From assembly GCF_030013905.1 (NCBI RefSeq), contig NZ_CP124862.1, forward strand, positions 1,739,051 through 1,803,050: 64,000 bases of DNA. The letters are read 5' to 3'. Positions 45,439-52,594 of this stretch are shown piece by piece. The stretch's first letter is position 1. Each line of letters opens with the position of its first letter. Under the pieces are notes generated by a model. It was not told where the DNA came from and ran no database searches. It saw nothing but the letters and a program-made list of their open reading frames with translations. Source of the stretch: Petroclostridium sp. X23 (GTDB taxonomy: Bacteria > Bacillota > Clostridia > SK-Y3). Both the position numbers and the translations under genes were made by a program.

Positions 45439-46518
45439 TTACACTGTCTGCGTGCCACAGTCCGGACAAAATTTACCCGCTACCATTTTGCGACAGGCGG
45501 GGCAGAATTGATCAGAGCCTGGGGTCGATTCCGCTACAGCAGCCTTCATAGGCTTACCACACTCCGGACAGAACTTCGCAGAAGCGGTAATGGAAATTCC
45601 GCAACCTGTGCAGATAAAATTAGCGACTTGTGGCACTGGTTGCTGTGCCGATTTTGATGCTCCTCCGCTCATAGCACCAGCCATCTGCTGTGCCATCTGT
45701 GCACCCATCGCCATCTGCGCTCCCATCGATGCAATATTATTGCCGCCGCCGGGGGAGTCAAAGCTGTCTGCCATTTGTACGGCAGCATATTTGCCAACAT
45801 TGCCTACAAAGGACTGTCCGGCAACTCTTTCGGCCATTTGCTGAACTTCCGCCGGGTAGTTGATGCTAAGGATGTTGACATCAACGGCACCAAAGCCAAA
45901 ATCTAATAGTTCCTTGTCTAATTCGACATTGATTGCTTGTCCTAGCTTACGGCTATTCTGCTGAAGGCCAATGAGTGCATTTACACCAATGCTCTGCTGT
46001 CCTCCTAAAATAGCTTCGGCAATCACAGGGTTCAGCTCGCCCATAATACGCTCGGAAATGTCCTCTAGTGAATAGGAATCCTTTACGCCTACCACCTTCT
46101 CTATGAATTTTTGGTAATCACGAAATTCCAAGATCAGATTTCCGTTACAGCCAACGGGTATTCCCGAAGGAACCTCCGGTGTTGGAATCATAATACGCTG
46201 ACGGGTGCCCCAGGGCAACAGAAGCTCCTTGCTATTGACAAAATAGACCTCCGCCCGCATACCTGTATCGCCTCTCAGCTCAAAGACACCTTTGAGTGTT
46301 GAGAGAAAGGGAACAATCTCGCTTGCAATATCATAACTGCCAGCTTTTTCAAACACACCCTCGATTACACCGTTTGCATAGAATATTGCCTTTTGTCCCG
46401 CGCGAATAACCAGCTTCGCACCTTTTTTAATTTCTTTGGCAGGCCACTTAAAAAATAACATATCAGCTCTAAATTCTTCCCATTCTATCGTATCCTTGCC
46501 TTGTCCAAACCAAGCCAT
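45439..46518 (-). CDS. SPFH-domain protein with C-terminal zinc ribbons (YdjI-like)
   Basis: The protein has 359 residues. It begins AWFGQGKDTIEWEEFRADMLFFKWP, the YdjI-type SPFH/virion-core domain (about 10-240). A Gly/Ala/Met-rich linker (GAQMAMGAQMAQQMAGAMSGG) leads to two zinc ribbons (CTGCGIS, CPECGKP, CPACRK, CPDCG). In B. subtilis YdjI works with YdjG/YdjH to place PspA at the membrane. Here it lies 28 bp downstream of a YdjG-like gene. No pspA gene is in the window. Confidence 0.85.
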   Translation of the reverse strand: MAWFGQGKDTIEWEEFRADMLFFKWPAKEIKKGAKLVIRAGQKAIFYANGVIEGVFEKAGSYDIASEIVPFLSTLKGVFELRGDTGMRAEVYFVNSKELLLPWGTRQRIMIPTPEVPSGIPVGCNGNLILEFRDYQKFIEKVVGVKDSYSLEDISERIMGELNPVIAEAILGGQQSIGVNALIGLQQNSRKLGQAINVELDKELLDFGFGAVDVNILSINYPAEVQQMAERVAGQSFVGNVGKYAAVQMADSFDSPGGGNNIASMGAQMAMGAQMAQQMAGAMSGGASKSAQQPVPQVANFICTGCGISITASAKFCPECGKPMKAAVAESTPGSDQFCPACRKMVAGKFCPDCGTQTV

Positions 46519-46546
46519 AGAACTTCCCCTCCTATCTCTTTATCTA

Positions 46547-47632
46547 TTAAATAATTAATACCAGTATAGCTACAGCTATAATCGTCCCAATAATGGCTGT
46601 CACAATTTTCGGAACGCTGTAGGGACGGCTCCCATCAACCACTCCTGTTTCGCCGTTGACAAAGTAATTGTAGGTTTTACCTTTATAGCCAAAGGCTGAA
46701 GCCCATATTGGCAACAGAAGGTGCTTATATGTAACGTTGGTATGCTTTGTGTTAAGGGTACTCACCTGAGCTGTATCGTACCTATGCCGTATATCCTTCT
46801 CCGCAAGAGAGCGAAGCTCCTTCTCCATGATTTTTTTTGCAGCTTCAAAGGCCTTGTCCGCCTTTATTGTATAAAGCTCCGCATGAAACCCTGAGAGGTA
46901 GGAGGTGGCAAAGGGCTTTGTGCTCCCCACTGTATTAAAAGGCATAATCCCTCGTATATCTTTTTCCTTTTCCGTAGCGCAGATTTGTACATCATCAAAG
47001 CTTGTGCTCACTACCCCCGAAGTAAATGTCCAGTCGGTTACCGTTCTCGTTTTGCCTTCACGGTCTTTTTCGGTTCGGTGATTGCCACCTTTCCCCGTAT
47101 AAGCAGCTATCGCCGTAGCATCATAAGTCCAAAATGGCAGATACATTCCCTTTAGCGAACCCTCGCCGCACTTCTTCTTGAAGTCATTCGGTGCAAACCA
47201 TCTTGACTTTACCCACTCCTTAAATTTCTGCCCGGCTGAAATTTTATCAATCTTAAAGGGCACAATCCCCTCCGGTGGTATTCCTCCCGCTTGTTTTACT
47301 GTGGCCACCTGCGTTGAAGAACACATCGGGCAGGTGGTTGCTATCTGGGACTCCTCAAAGGTAACCTCACACCCGCAGTTTTGACAATGCACCACTGCCA
47401 GGCCTTCAAAGGCAATAGATTTTTTCTCGCGCTCGGCGTACTGACTAAAGTCATATTCCAAAATCGCTTCAGACAGAGTCTCTATGTTGCTTTCCACTTT
47501 ACACGAGGCACACCTAAACTTTTCGCTCCCTATGTCATACATGATAACACCACCGCAATTTGCACAGACAAAGGTTTGAGAGTCCACCGTGACCTTTACC
47601 TGAGCCTCCTTAGCTACCGCTTGCTCTTCCAT
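46547..47632 (-). CDS. TFIIB-type zinc-ribbon membrane protein (YdjG-like)
   Basis: The protein has 361 residues. N-terminal zinc ribbons (FVCANCGGVIMYDIGSEKFRCASCK, VVHCQNCGCEVTFEES, TTCPMCSST), a central domain with KSRWFAPNDFKKKCGEGSLKGMYLPFW and one C-terminal helix (IVTAIIGTIIAVAILVLII). It is predicted as a tail-anchored or single-pass membrane protein. Probably forms an envelope-stress unit with the SPFH protein downstream. TGGAGGG precedes the ATG. Confidence 0.85.
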   Translation of the reverse strand: MEEQAVAKEAQVKVTVDSQTFVCANCGGVIMYDIGSEKFRCASCKVESNIETLSEAILEYDFSQYAEREKKSIAFEGLAVVHCQNCGCEVTFEESQIATTCPMCSSTQVATVKQAGGIPPEGIVPFKIDKISAGQKFKEWVKSRWFAPNDFKKKCGEGSLKGMYLPFWTYDATAIAAYTGKGGNHRTEKDREGKTRTVTDWTFTSGVVSTSFDDVQICATEKEKDIRGIMPFNTVGSTKPFATSYLSGFHAELYTIKADKAFEAAKKIMEKELRSLAEKDIRHRYDTAQVSTLNTKHTNVTYKHLLLPIWASAFGYKGKTYNYFVNGETGVVDGSRPYSVPKIVTAIIGTIIAVAILVLII

Positions 47633-47774
47633 ATAGTACCCTCCATTTCTTGTTGCTTATCTCTTGGAAATTTGCATATAAACCCCTGCGCTAAAATTTA
47701 AATTAGAAAGAAACTTGTTCCATTAATCTATCAGGAAGTATATCATGTTAAGCCGATGCAAAATATATTATCAG

Positions 47775-47805
47775 CATGAAATGTTGCTTTTACGTAATGA
47801 AATGT
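47775..47805 (+). promoter_or_regulatory. orphan LytTR-type direct-repeat box
   Basis: CATGAAATGT (47775-47784) and AATGAAATGT (47796-47805) have the same 11-nt spacing as the boxes at 42950 and 48562, but no TATAAT follows. The sequence right after it is the 3' end of a minus-strand kinase relic, so the promoter part seems to have been lost in a rearrangement. Confidence 0.55.
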
Positions 47806-47809
47806 ACCA

Positions 47810-48058
47810 TCACAAAATAATTCTCGCCCTAAAAACCCCGGTATCTGCGGTAAAGGAATAAAGTCCTCTATATTTTTGCACGGTAGCCGCTATGCTTTTT
47901 ATACCAAAACCGTGGTCTTCTTCTGCACTTATGGGCATATCCTCTGCGAATTTGACCTCACGGCTGAAGTTGTTCGTAACTTGAATAAACAGCTTATCAT
48001 TTTTAGACTTGCAGGTTGGTATTTCATGATCATTCGTAATACGGCCAGTATTACTCAA
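47810..48058 (-). pseudogene. C-terminal relic of a second GHKL sensor kinase
   Basis: The 82 residues correspond to the last quarter of the kinase at 43091: NDKLFIQVTNNF, MPISAEEDHGFGIKSIAATVQKYRGLYSFTA, ending RARIIL. No catalytic His or membrane part is present upstream. It is a truncated paralog. Confidence 0.8.
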
Positions 48059-48127
48059 TCCTCTGCCTTGTCATACGAAAATTTTCCTCGCCGAGTACTG
48101 CAAGGTTTAAGTGTTACAGAGTACTAG

Positions 48128-48475
48128 TTACTTTACGGGAACAGAAACCGCTTCCTTATATGCCTGCAGTTCTTGAATTAATCCATCAAGACCTGCACTC
48201 ATTGCATCGGCATCAATGTTTTTCGACTGTTCTGGGTCTGCAATGAGGGTTTTAATTTTCTCAATTTCGTCGGCAAGCCCATTATGTATTTCAAGAAATT
48301 CTGCATCATCGTTCCAACCATTTGCCTCCACAAGCTTTGCCGCTTCATTAAAAATACCCGCAGCCTGATCATACTTTTTCGTAACCTCTGTAAGGTCTGG
48401 ACCGCTGCCACCGCATCCGGCGAGCAGAGAAACTGATAAAACAAGCATAAGTAAAATCGAAATAATTTTTTTCAT
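48128..48475 (-). CDS. small secreted lipoprotein, helical
   Basis: The protein has 115 residues. Signal peptide KKIISILLMLVLSVSLLAGCGG with lipobox LAGC, then a helical domain (LTEVTKKYDQAAGIFNEAAK, HNGLADEIEKIKTLIADPEQ). No family is recognised. ATG at 48475 follows GGAGG. It is divergent from the LytTR regulator, with the direct-repeat box between them, so it may be in the same regulon. Confidence 0.75.
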   Translation of the reverse strand: MKKIISILLMLVLSVSLLAGCGGSGPDLTEVTKKYDQAAGIFNEAAKLVEANGWNDDAEFLEIHNGLADEIEKIKTLIADPEQSKNIDADAMSAGLDGLIQELQAYKEAVSVPVK

Positions 48476-48561
48476 GTCTTTTTCCTCCACAATGGTTTTA
48501 TTTTTAGTGCAACTGATAAAGTAACTATAAACTAAAAGTCGCTGTTGCATTTCACCATCTG

Positions 48562-48629
48562 CATGAGATGCCGTTTTTTCGACATGAACTGTAATATGTG
48601 GCTTATTTTTGTGACTGTTGTGTTATAAT
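48562..48629 (+). promoter_or_regulatory. LytTR-type direct-repeat box and promoter of the LytTR regulator
   Basis: CATGAGATGC (48562-48571) and CATGAACTGT (48583-48592) are 11 nt apart; TATAAT is at 48624-48629, 31 nt after the second repeat. The geometry is identical to that at 42950-43017. It lies in front of the regulator gene, which suggests autoregulation. Confidence 0.7.
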
Positions 48630-48664
48630 AGTCTGTGTATAAAATATTAAATTTGAGGTGCAGA

Positions 48665-49393
48665 ATGAAAATCGCCCTTTGTGATGACAACAAGCAGGAG
48701 CTTTTACATATTAATCGGTTATTGGATGAATATTCGAGCAACAGCCTTTCAGAAGATCAAATGAAAGTCAGTAGCTTTACAAGCAGTATAGCGCTTCTCG
48801 CTCAGCTTGAAAGCGGTAAGCATTTTGATATTTTTCTTTTGGATGTCATTATGCCGGGCCTAAACGGTATTGAACTAGCCACCGAGATCAGAAACAGGGA
48901 TCAGGTAAGCAAAATTATATTTTTGACTACCTCCCCGGAATTTGCGGTGGAGTCTTATGCTGTGGATGCTATTAACTATCTGTTAAAGCCCCTTCAAAAA
49001 GACAAGTTCTTTTCCGTTTTAGAAAAAGCCTTCCGCGATATTAGAAGCGACCTGCAGCAATATCTCATTGTAAAAGCACAAGGCAACCTGTCCAAGGTCT
49101 TCTTCCGCGAGCTGATCTATCTTGAGGTGATCGGAAGATCTCTTTATCTTCATCAAAAAGGCGGGATCGTAATAGAAAGCAACAGTGCGTTTTCTCAAGT
49201 TGAAGCTGTTCTATTAAAAGATAAACGGTTCCTCAAGACACACCGCTCCTATATCGTCAACTTAGACTATATCAAGAACCTATCAAAGGATGGCTTAACC
49301 ACGACAAGCAACCTGTCCATACCCGTTTCAAGAAATGCTTTCAAAGAAGTAAAACAGGCCTATATCAATTATTCTTTTCGGGTTGAAGATTAA
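48665..49393 (+). CDS. LytTR-family response regulator (AgrA/VirR-like)
   Basis: The protein has 242 residues: a receiver domain (1-120: CDDNKQE, FDIFLLDVIMPGLNG with phospho-Asp, LTTSPEFAVESYAVDAINYLLKPL) and a LytTR DNA-binding domain (about 140-240: LIYLEVIGRSLYLHQKGG, RFLKTHRSYIVNLDYI). GAGGTG precedes the ATG at 48665. It should bind the 21-bp-period direct repeats found here and in front of the GHKL kinase, its likely partner. Confidence 0.93.
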   Translation: MKIALCDDNKQELLHINRLLDEYSSNSLSEDQMKVSSFTSSIALLAQLESGKHFDIFLLDVIMPGLNGIELATEIRNRDQVSKIIFLTTSPEFAVESYAVDAINYLLKPLQKDKFFSVLEKAFRDIRSDLQQYLIVKAQGNLSKVFFRELIYLEVIGRSLYLHQKGGIVIESNSAFSQVEAVLLKDKRFLKTHRSYIVNLDYIKNLSKDGLTTTSNLSIPVSRNAFKEVKQAYINYSFRVED

Positions 49394-49522
49394 TAGGAGC
49401 TGAAAAAATATGATGGACATGCGTTGTATGCACAAACATATAGCGATGAAATAGTAGATCATCTAAAAACCTATGTAAATAGCTACTTTATGCTATGTTT
49501 TGAGTTGTCTACTTTGATGAAA

Positions 49523-49538
49523 TTGCCACCAATGGCAA
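49523..49538. repeat. hairpin following DUF255 fragment 1
   Basis: TTGCCA and TGGCAA flank CCAA: a perfect 6-bp stem with a 4-nt loop. The same 16-bp sequence occurs at 55689-55704 after fragment 2, and degraded versions follow fragments 3 and 4. Confidence 0.7.
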
Positions 49539-49559
49539 GTCGATTTTGGTATCCTTTCA

Positions 49560-49742
49560 CTACGAATAGCCCACGGACAGGAATACAGGCTTGCTCTCCC
49601 TTGCAGCTTTTTGGAATGCTTCATCTCCCCATGGGAACCAGTCTACAGGGTTGTAAGCATGTTGCAATAAGTAGGGTGACTTCTCATTTATCAATCTATT
49701 GGCCTTTCTTGCTTTTGCTTGCTCTTTTTCGGGTAATGTCAT
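49560..49742 (-). CDS. truncated DUF255 fragment 1 (60 codons)
   Basis: With GGAGG 10 nt upstream of the ATG, it encodes [20 protein letters not shown] then [20 protein letters not shown] and VFLSVGYS, ending at TAG. It matches the first ~55 residues of the full-length protein at 36901-38958 and stops immediately before the CHWC active site. After the stop, 22 nt are followed by ACTTGCCATTGGTG, the same codons that encode the active site in the full gene. The N-terminus ([11 protein letters not shown]) differs from the full gene, so it is not a recent copy. It is either a pseudogene with conserved start or an independent microprotein. Confidence 0.7.
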   Translation of the reverse strand: MTLPEKEQAKARKANRLINEKSPYLLQHAYNPVDWFPWGDEAFQKAARESKPVFLSVGYS

Positions 49743-49815
49743 TATTTAATCCTCCAATTTTCATATTTGGTTTTAGTATACCAACGTTCTAACACGAGTA
49801 TTCAGCAACAAAAAA

Positions 49816-49836
49816 CGCCAGCTTATTAGGCTGACG
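49816..49836 (-). terminator. terminator after the PIN pseudogene
   Basis: CGCCAGC (49816-49822) pairs with GCTGACG (49830-49836, one G-T pair), followed on the minus strand by TTTTTTG. Almost the same hairpin recurs at 50468-50484. Confidence 0.7.
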
Positions 49837-49852
49837 TCATATTTGTGTTATT

Positions 49853-50195
49853 CTATTCAATCCCGTAGAACTGCTTGATAAATGCGACAGGGCTTAATAT
49901 ATTAATCCAACGGTATGGGTTTAATATTAATCAATCTTCATCACCCGTAATAATGAAATTAGCGTTTCCATACACAGCAGCTTCCAATATCATATTATCC
50001 TTTTCATCCCGACAGTCGTTTATCCTTCCGTAGTTTGAAGGTACAATGCTTTTTAAGCTCAAAAGGCTTATAAATTCATCAAGTTCATGGGGATGAATAT
50101 ATTTGCTGAACTTAGGTCGCTGCAAAACGGTTTTTACTTCCGAGGAAAGCACTTACAAATATGTTTGTATCAACTACGACTTTATACTTTTCCAT
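49853..50195 (-). pseudogene. PIN-domain toxin (COG1569-like), decayed
   Basis: The N-terminus at 50195 reads MEKYKVVVDTNIFVSAFLG with the first PIN aspartate. It then shifts frame and lacks about 35 residues of the middle. The remainder (KTVLQRPKFSKYI, RDEKDNMILEAAVYGNANFIITGDED) is open to a TGA, after which LILNPYRWINILSPVAFI continues to 49853. A frameshift/deletion and an internal stop show that it is inactive. The antitoxin gene overlaps its start by 14 bp. Confidence 0.7.
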
Positions 50196-50397
50196 GGTTG
50201 TTGCTCCTGACTTCTTCAACCTCTCTTGTGATTTCATCAAGTGAAATGGGGTACTTCTCAGCCCTTTCATTTACGGTATCAAGGAAGTCAAGCAACTTGC
50301 CGTTGATTTCATCATTCATTTTCTTATATATTATCTTTTTCTCGTCCGGAGTCAGCGTATCAATAAGTTCTATTACCTTCTGTACATTGCTTTCCAT
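50182..50397 (-). CDS. antitoxin-like small protein (partner of the PIN toxin)
   Basis: The protein has 71 residues (ESNVQKVIELIDTLTPDEKK, LDEITREVEEVRSNNHGKV), predicted helical and charged, typical of antitoxins encoded immediately upstream of COG1569 PIN toxins. ATG at 50397 follows GGCGGTG; a GTG at 50406 is an alternative. With the toxin broken, it may be an orphan antitoxin. Confidence 0.5.
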   Translation of the reverse strand: MESNVQKVIELIDTLTPDEKKIIYKKMNDEINGKLLDFLDTVNERAEKYPISLDEITREVEEVRSNNHGKV

Positions 50398-50467
50398 GGG
50401 TAGCACCGCCTTTCACAATCTTGATAATAGTATACCACAAATTAGGGGATTTAGCCATAAAGAAAAT

Positions 50468-50484
50468 GCCAGCTTTACGCTGAC
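50468..50484 (-). terminator. terminator at the end of the hypothetical gene
   Basis: GCCAGC (50468-50473) and GCTGAC (50479-50484) pair around TTTAC, with ATTTTCTTT after it on the minus strand. It overlaps the stop codon of the upstream gene. Confidence 0.55.
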
Positions 50485-50693
50485 ACTCTTTTATTTGCAA
50501 TATCTGTGACGATATCATTTACTGTATTTGCAAACCTTTTAAGTGCGACATCTGAAGGTTTGTTGAAAACTACGGTAAAGTTTTGATTTCCATTCCTGTA
50601 TTTAACGGTTGTATTACCGTTTGAAGTCTGCTCGCTTATCTTTTCATACTTTTTACTTGCTTCGCCTGTGCCGAAATATGCCACCCTTATCAC
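50475..50693 (-). CDS. hypothetical protein of 72 residues
   Basis: No family recognised. The sequence (IRVAYFGTGEASKKYEKISE, TTVKYRNGNQNFTVVFNKPS, RFANTVNDIVTDIANKRVSA) looks like a folded small alpha/beta protein. GAAGGATG precedes the ATG. The gene is followed by its own hairpin and lies upstream of the antitoxin gene on the same strand. Confidence 0.5.
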   Translation of the reverse strand: MIRVAYFGTGEASKKYEKISEQTSNGNTTVKYRNGNQNFTVVFNKPSDVALKRFANTVNDIVTDIANKRVSA

Positions 50694-51211
50694 ATCCTTC
50701 TAATACTAGTTAATATCCTTCATAGATGAAATCTATAATGTGTCTGTTCAAGGGAGATATAATTCTGTTGGCATGAAAATGTGACAGCTTTAAACAAATA
50801 AAAAAGATGAAAAAACAGGATTCTACGTTACCACCTGACATCGTGATTTTTTTATAGATGCCGATAAATAGAGCGTTATAAGGTTTTAACAGTGTTAGTT
50901 TTGTCATACTGATGTCCGTAGTATTTTTAAATATCATAGTCGCTATAAGAGTTCGAAAATGAGCCGAAGGAAAATGCCGAACATAACAGCTTACAAATGT
51001 TGTTTGAGCTGCGAAAGAAAGAGTTAGCGGAACTACTCTAAATGTTATTTCTAACTTATAGAATGTTGATTTATCAATTCTTCAATAGTCTTTGGCGGGT
51101 GTGAAATAATTTTTCAACGCTTGTATCGAATTGGCCCCAGAATTACCAATTCACAAGCCGTGTAGCGAAATATTGTCTACTCTTTAATTAACTACTTTAA
51201 TGTAAATATTT
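50694..51211. other. 518-bp gap without an intact gene
   Basis: On the plus strand about 50949-51040 an open frame ending NSLQMLFELRKKELAELL looks like the C-terminal end of a lost protein. A 75-codon minus-strand frame at 50710-50937 has no ribosome binding site and is not supported. No terminator or promoter was recognised. Confidence 0.4.
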
Positions 51212-52306
51212 TTATATCATTTTGAGTACAGCTTTGATGGTCTTTCCGCTGTGTGAATCAGCAAAAGCCTGATTTATATCCTCAAATTTATAGTAAGTGA
51301 TCAGCTTGTCAAAAGGAAATCTGCCTGCTCTATAGTAGTTTAAGAGCTCTGGTATAAATAGCTTTGGAACAGCATCGCCTTCTATAACCCCTATAAGGCT
51401 CTTTCCCTCACCCATTAACTCATTCTGTACATTTATAGTCAAATCTCCTGTGGCACCAAGAACAACTGCTGTACCGCCAGGCGCTACACATGCCAACGCT
51501 TTTCTAACAAAATCCGGCACACCGCTTGTGTCAATGGCATAACTTGCACCACCTTTAGTAATCTCTTTGACTTTAGCTACAATATCGTCACACTCTTTTC
51601 GGTTAATAGTATGCGTCGCACCCAACTCTTTTGCAAGCTCCAAGCTTTTTGGGTTTCCTCCGATTGCAATGATAGCAGCACATCCCGCAATCTTTGCTGC
51701 CATAATTGCACTCATTCCAACTGTTCCACATCCATATACAGCAATAGTCGAACCGAATTCAGGACGTAGTCTGTTGAGCACTGCACCTGCTCCTGTCTGA
51801 ATGCCGCAACCTAAAGGCCCTACCAGTGCTAAATCAATAGTATCATCAATCTTAACCACACTATTTTGATTGACTACCGCGTAAGTAGCAAAAGATGACT
51901 GTCCGAAGAAAGAAGATATTCCCTGCCCATTTTGAGACAGGCGTTTTGTTCCATCAGGCATAACGCCTCCAAAATTAATATCGTTAAGACTTTTACAGAT
52001 ATACGGCTTAGCCGACATGCAATTTTCACATTTTCCGCAATATCCAAAAGAAAAGCTGACATGGTCTCCCTTCTTGAAATCAGCAACATGACTTCCAACT
52101 TCTTCAATAATTCCACAGCCTTCATGCCCAAATACTGCAGGCAGCGGTACTGGAATAATCTGCATCTGCGCTACCTCATCGGTATGACATACACCAGATG
52201 CAACAATCTTCACTAATATCTCATCCGCTTTTGGTGCTGCCAGTTCTACTTCCTCAATACTAAAGGGCTGTCCGGCTTCTTTAACAAGTGCTGCTTTAAT
52301 TTTCAT
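51212..52306 (-). CDS. zinc-dependent alcohol dehydrogenase (MDR family)
   Basis: The protein has 364 residues, NAD(P)-dependent and probably cytoplasmic. The catalytic zinc site is ASGVCHTDE, FGHEGCGIIEEVG and GCGIQTG; four structural-zinc Cys lie in CGKCENCMSAKPYIC. The nucleotide fold has AVYGCGTVGMSAI. It resembles aryl/benzyl-alcohol-type (class III-like) enzymes. ATG at 52306 follows AGGAGGTAAGAGCG. It is encoded after the 2-enoate-reductase-like gene on the same strand, but 290 bp apart with a hairpin between, so it is probably separate. Confidence 0.9.
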   Translation of the reverse strand: MKIKAALVKEAGQPFSIEEVELAAPKADEILVKIVASGVCHTDEVAQMQIIPVPLPAVFGHEGCGIIEEVGSHVADFKKGDHVSFSFGYCGKCENCMSAKPYICKSLNDINFGGVMPDGTKRLSQNGQGISSFFGQSSFATYAVVNQNSVVKIDDTIDLALVGPLGCGIQTGAGAVLNRLRPEFGSTIAVYGCGTVGMSAIMAAKIAGCAAIIAIGGNPKSLELAKELGATHTINRKECDDIVAKVKEITKGGASYAIDTSGVPDFVRKALACVAPGGTAVVLGATGDLTINVQNELMGEGKSLIGVIEGDAVPKLFIPELLNYYRAGRFPFDKLITYYKFEDINQAFADSHSGKTIKAVLKMI

Positions 52307-52527
52307 AATCGCTCTTACCTCCTGAAATAGTAGATGATCCCTTTCACAAATACTTTGTTTAAATTTTAACATTCTTTTCAATAATTATATATTATCCTGT
52401 TTCTATTGTCCAGCATCTAATATTTGTAACGTTACAACTATAGGTTGTAACATATATTATCCTAAAGTTAATATACAAACCTCTATATTTGTTGGATTTT
52501 TTTATCCATCATCCTTAAAAATAAATT

Positions 52528-52558
52528 GGGGAAAAGCCCTTTTTACTTGCTCTTCCCC
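52528..52558 (-). terminator. possible terminator after the enoate-reductase-like gene
   Basis: GGGGAA (52528-52533) pairs with TTCCCC (52553-52558) around a 19-nt loop; AATTTATTTTTAAGG follows on the minus strand. Confidence 0.45.
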
Positions 52559-52594
52559 TAGAGTCTCCTTTGGACTTTTGACTTATTGGTATAT

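Noticed and set aside
49424..49792. Plus-strand frame across DUF255 fragment 1
   Set aside because: It runs antisense to the fragment; only the first ~25 codons (YAQTYSDEIVDHLKTYVN) might be a relic of another gene, without any recognisable family.
50710..50937. 75-codon minus-strand frame
   Set aside because: No ribosome binding site and no recognisable family; lies in AT-rich sequence and looks like a chance frame.
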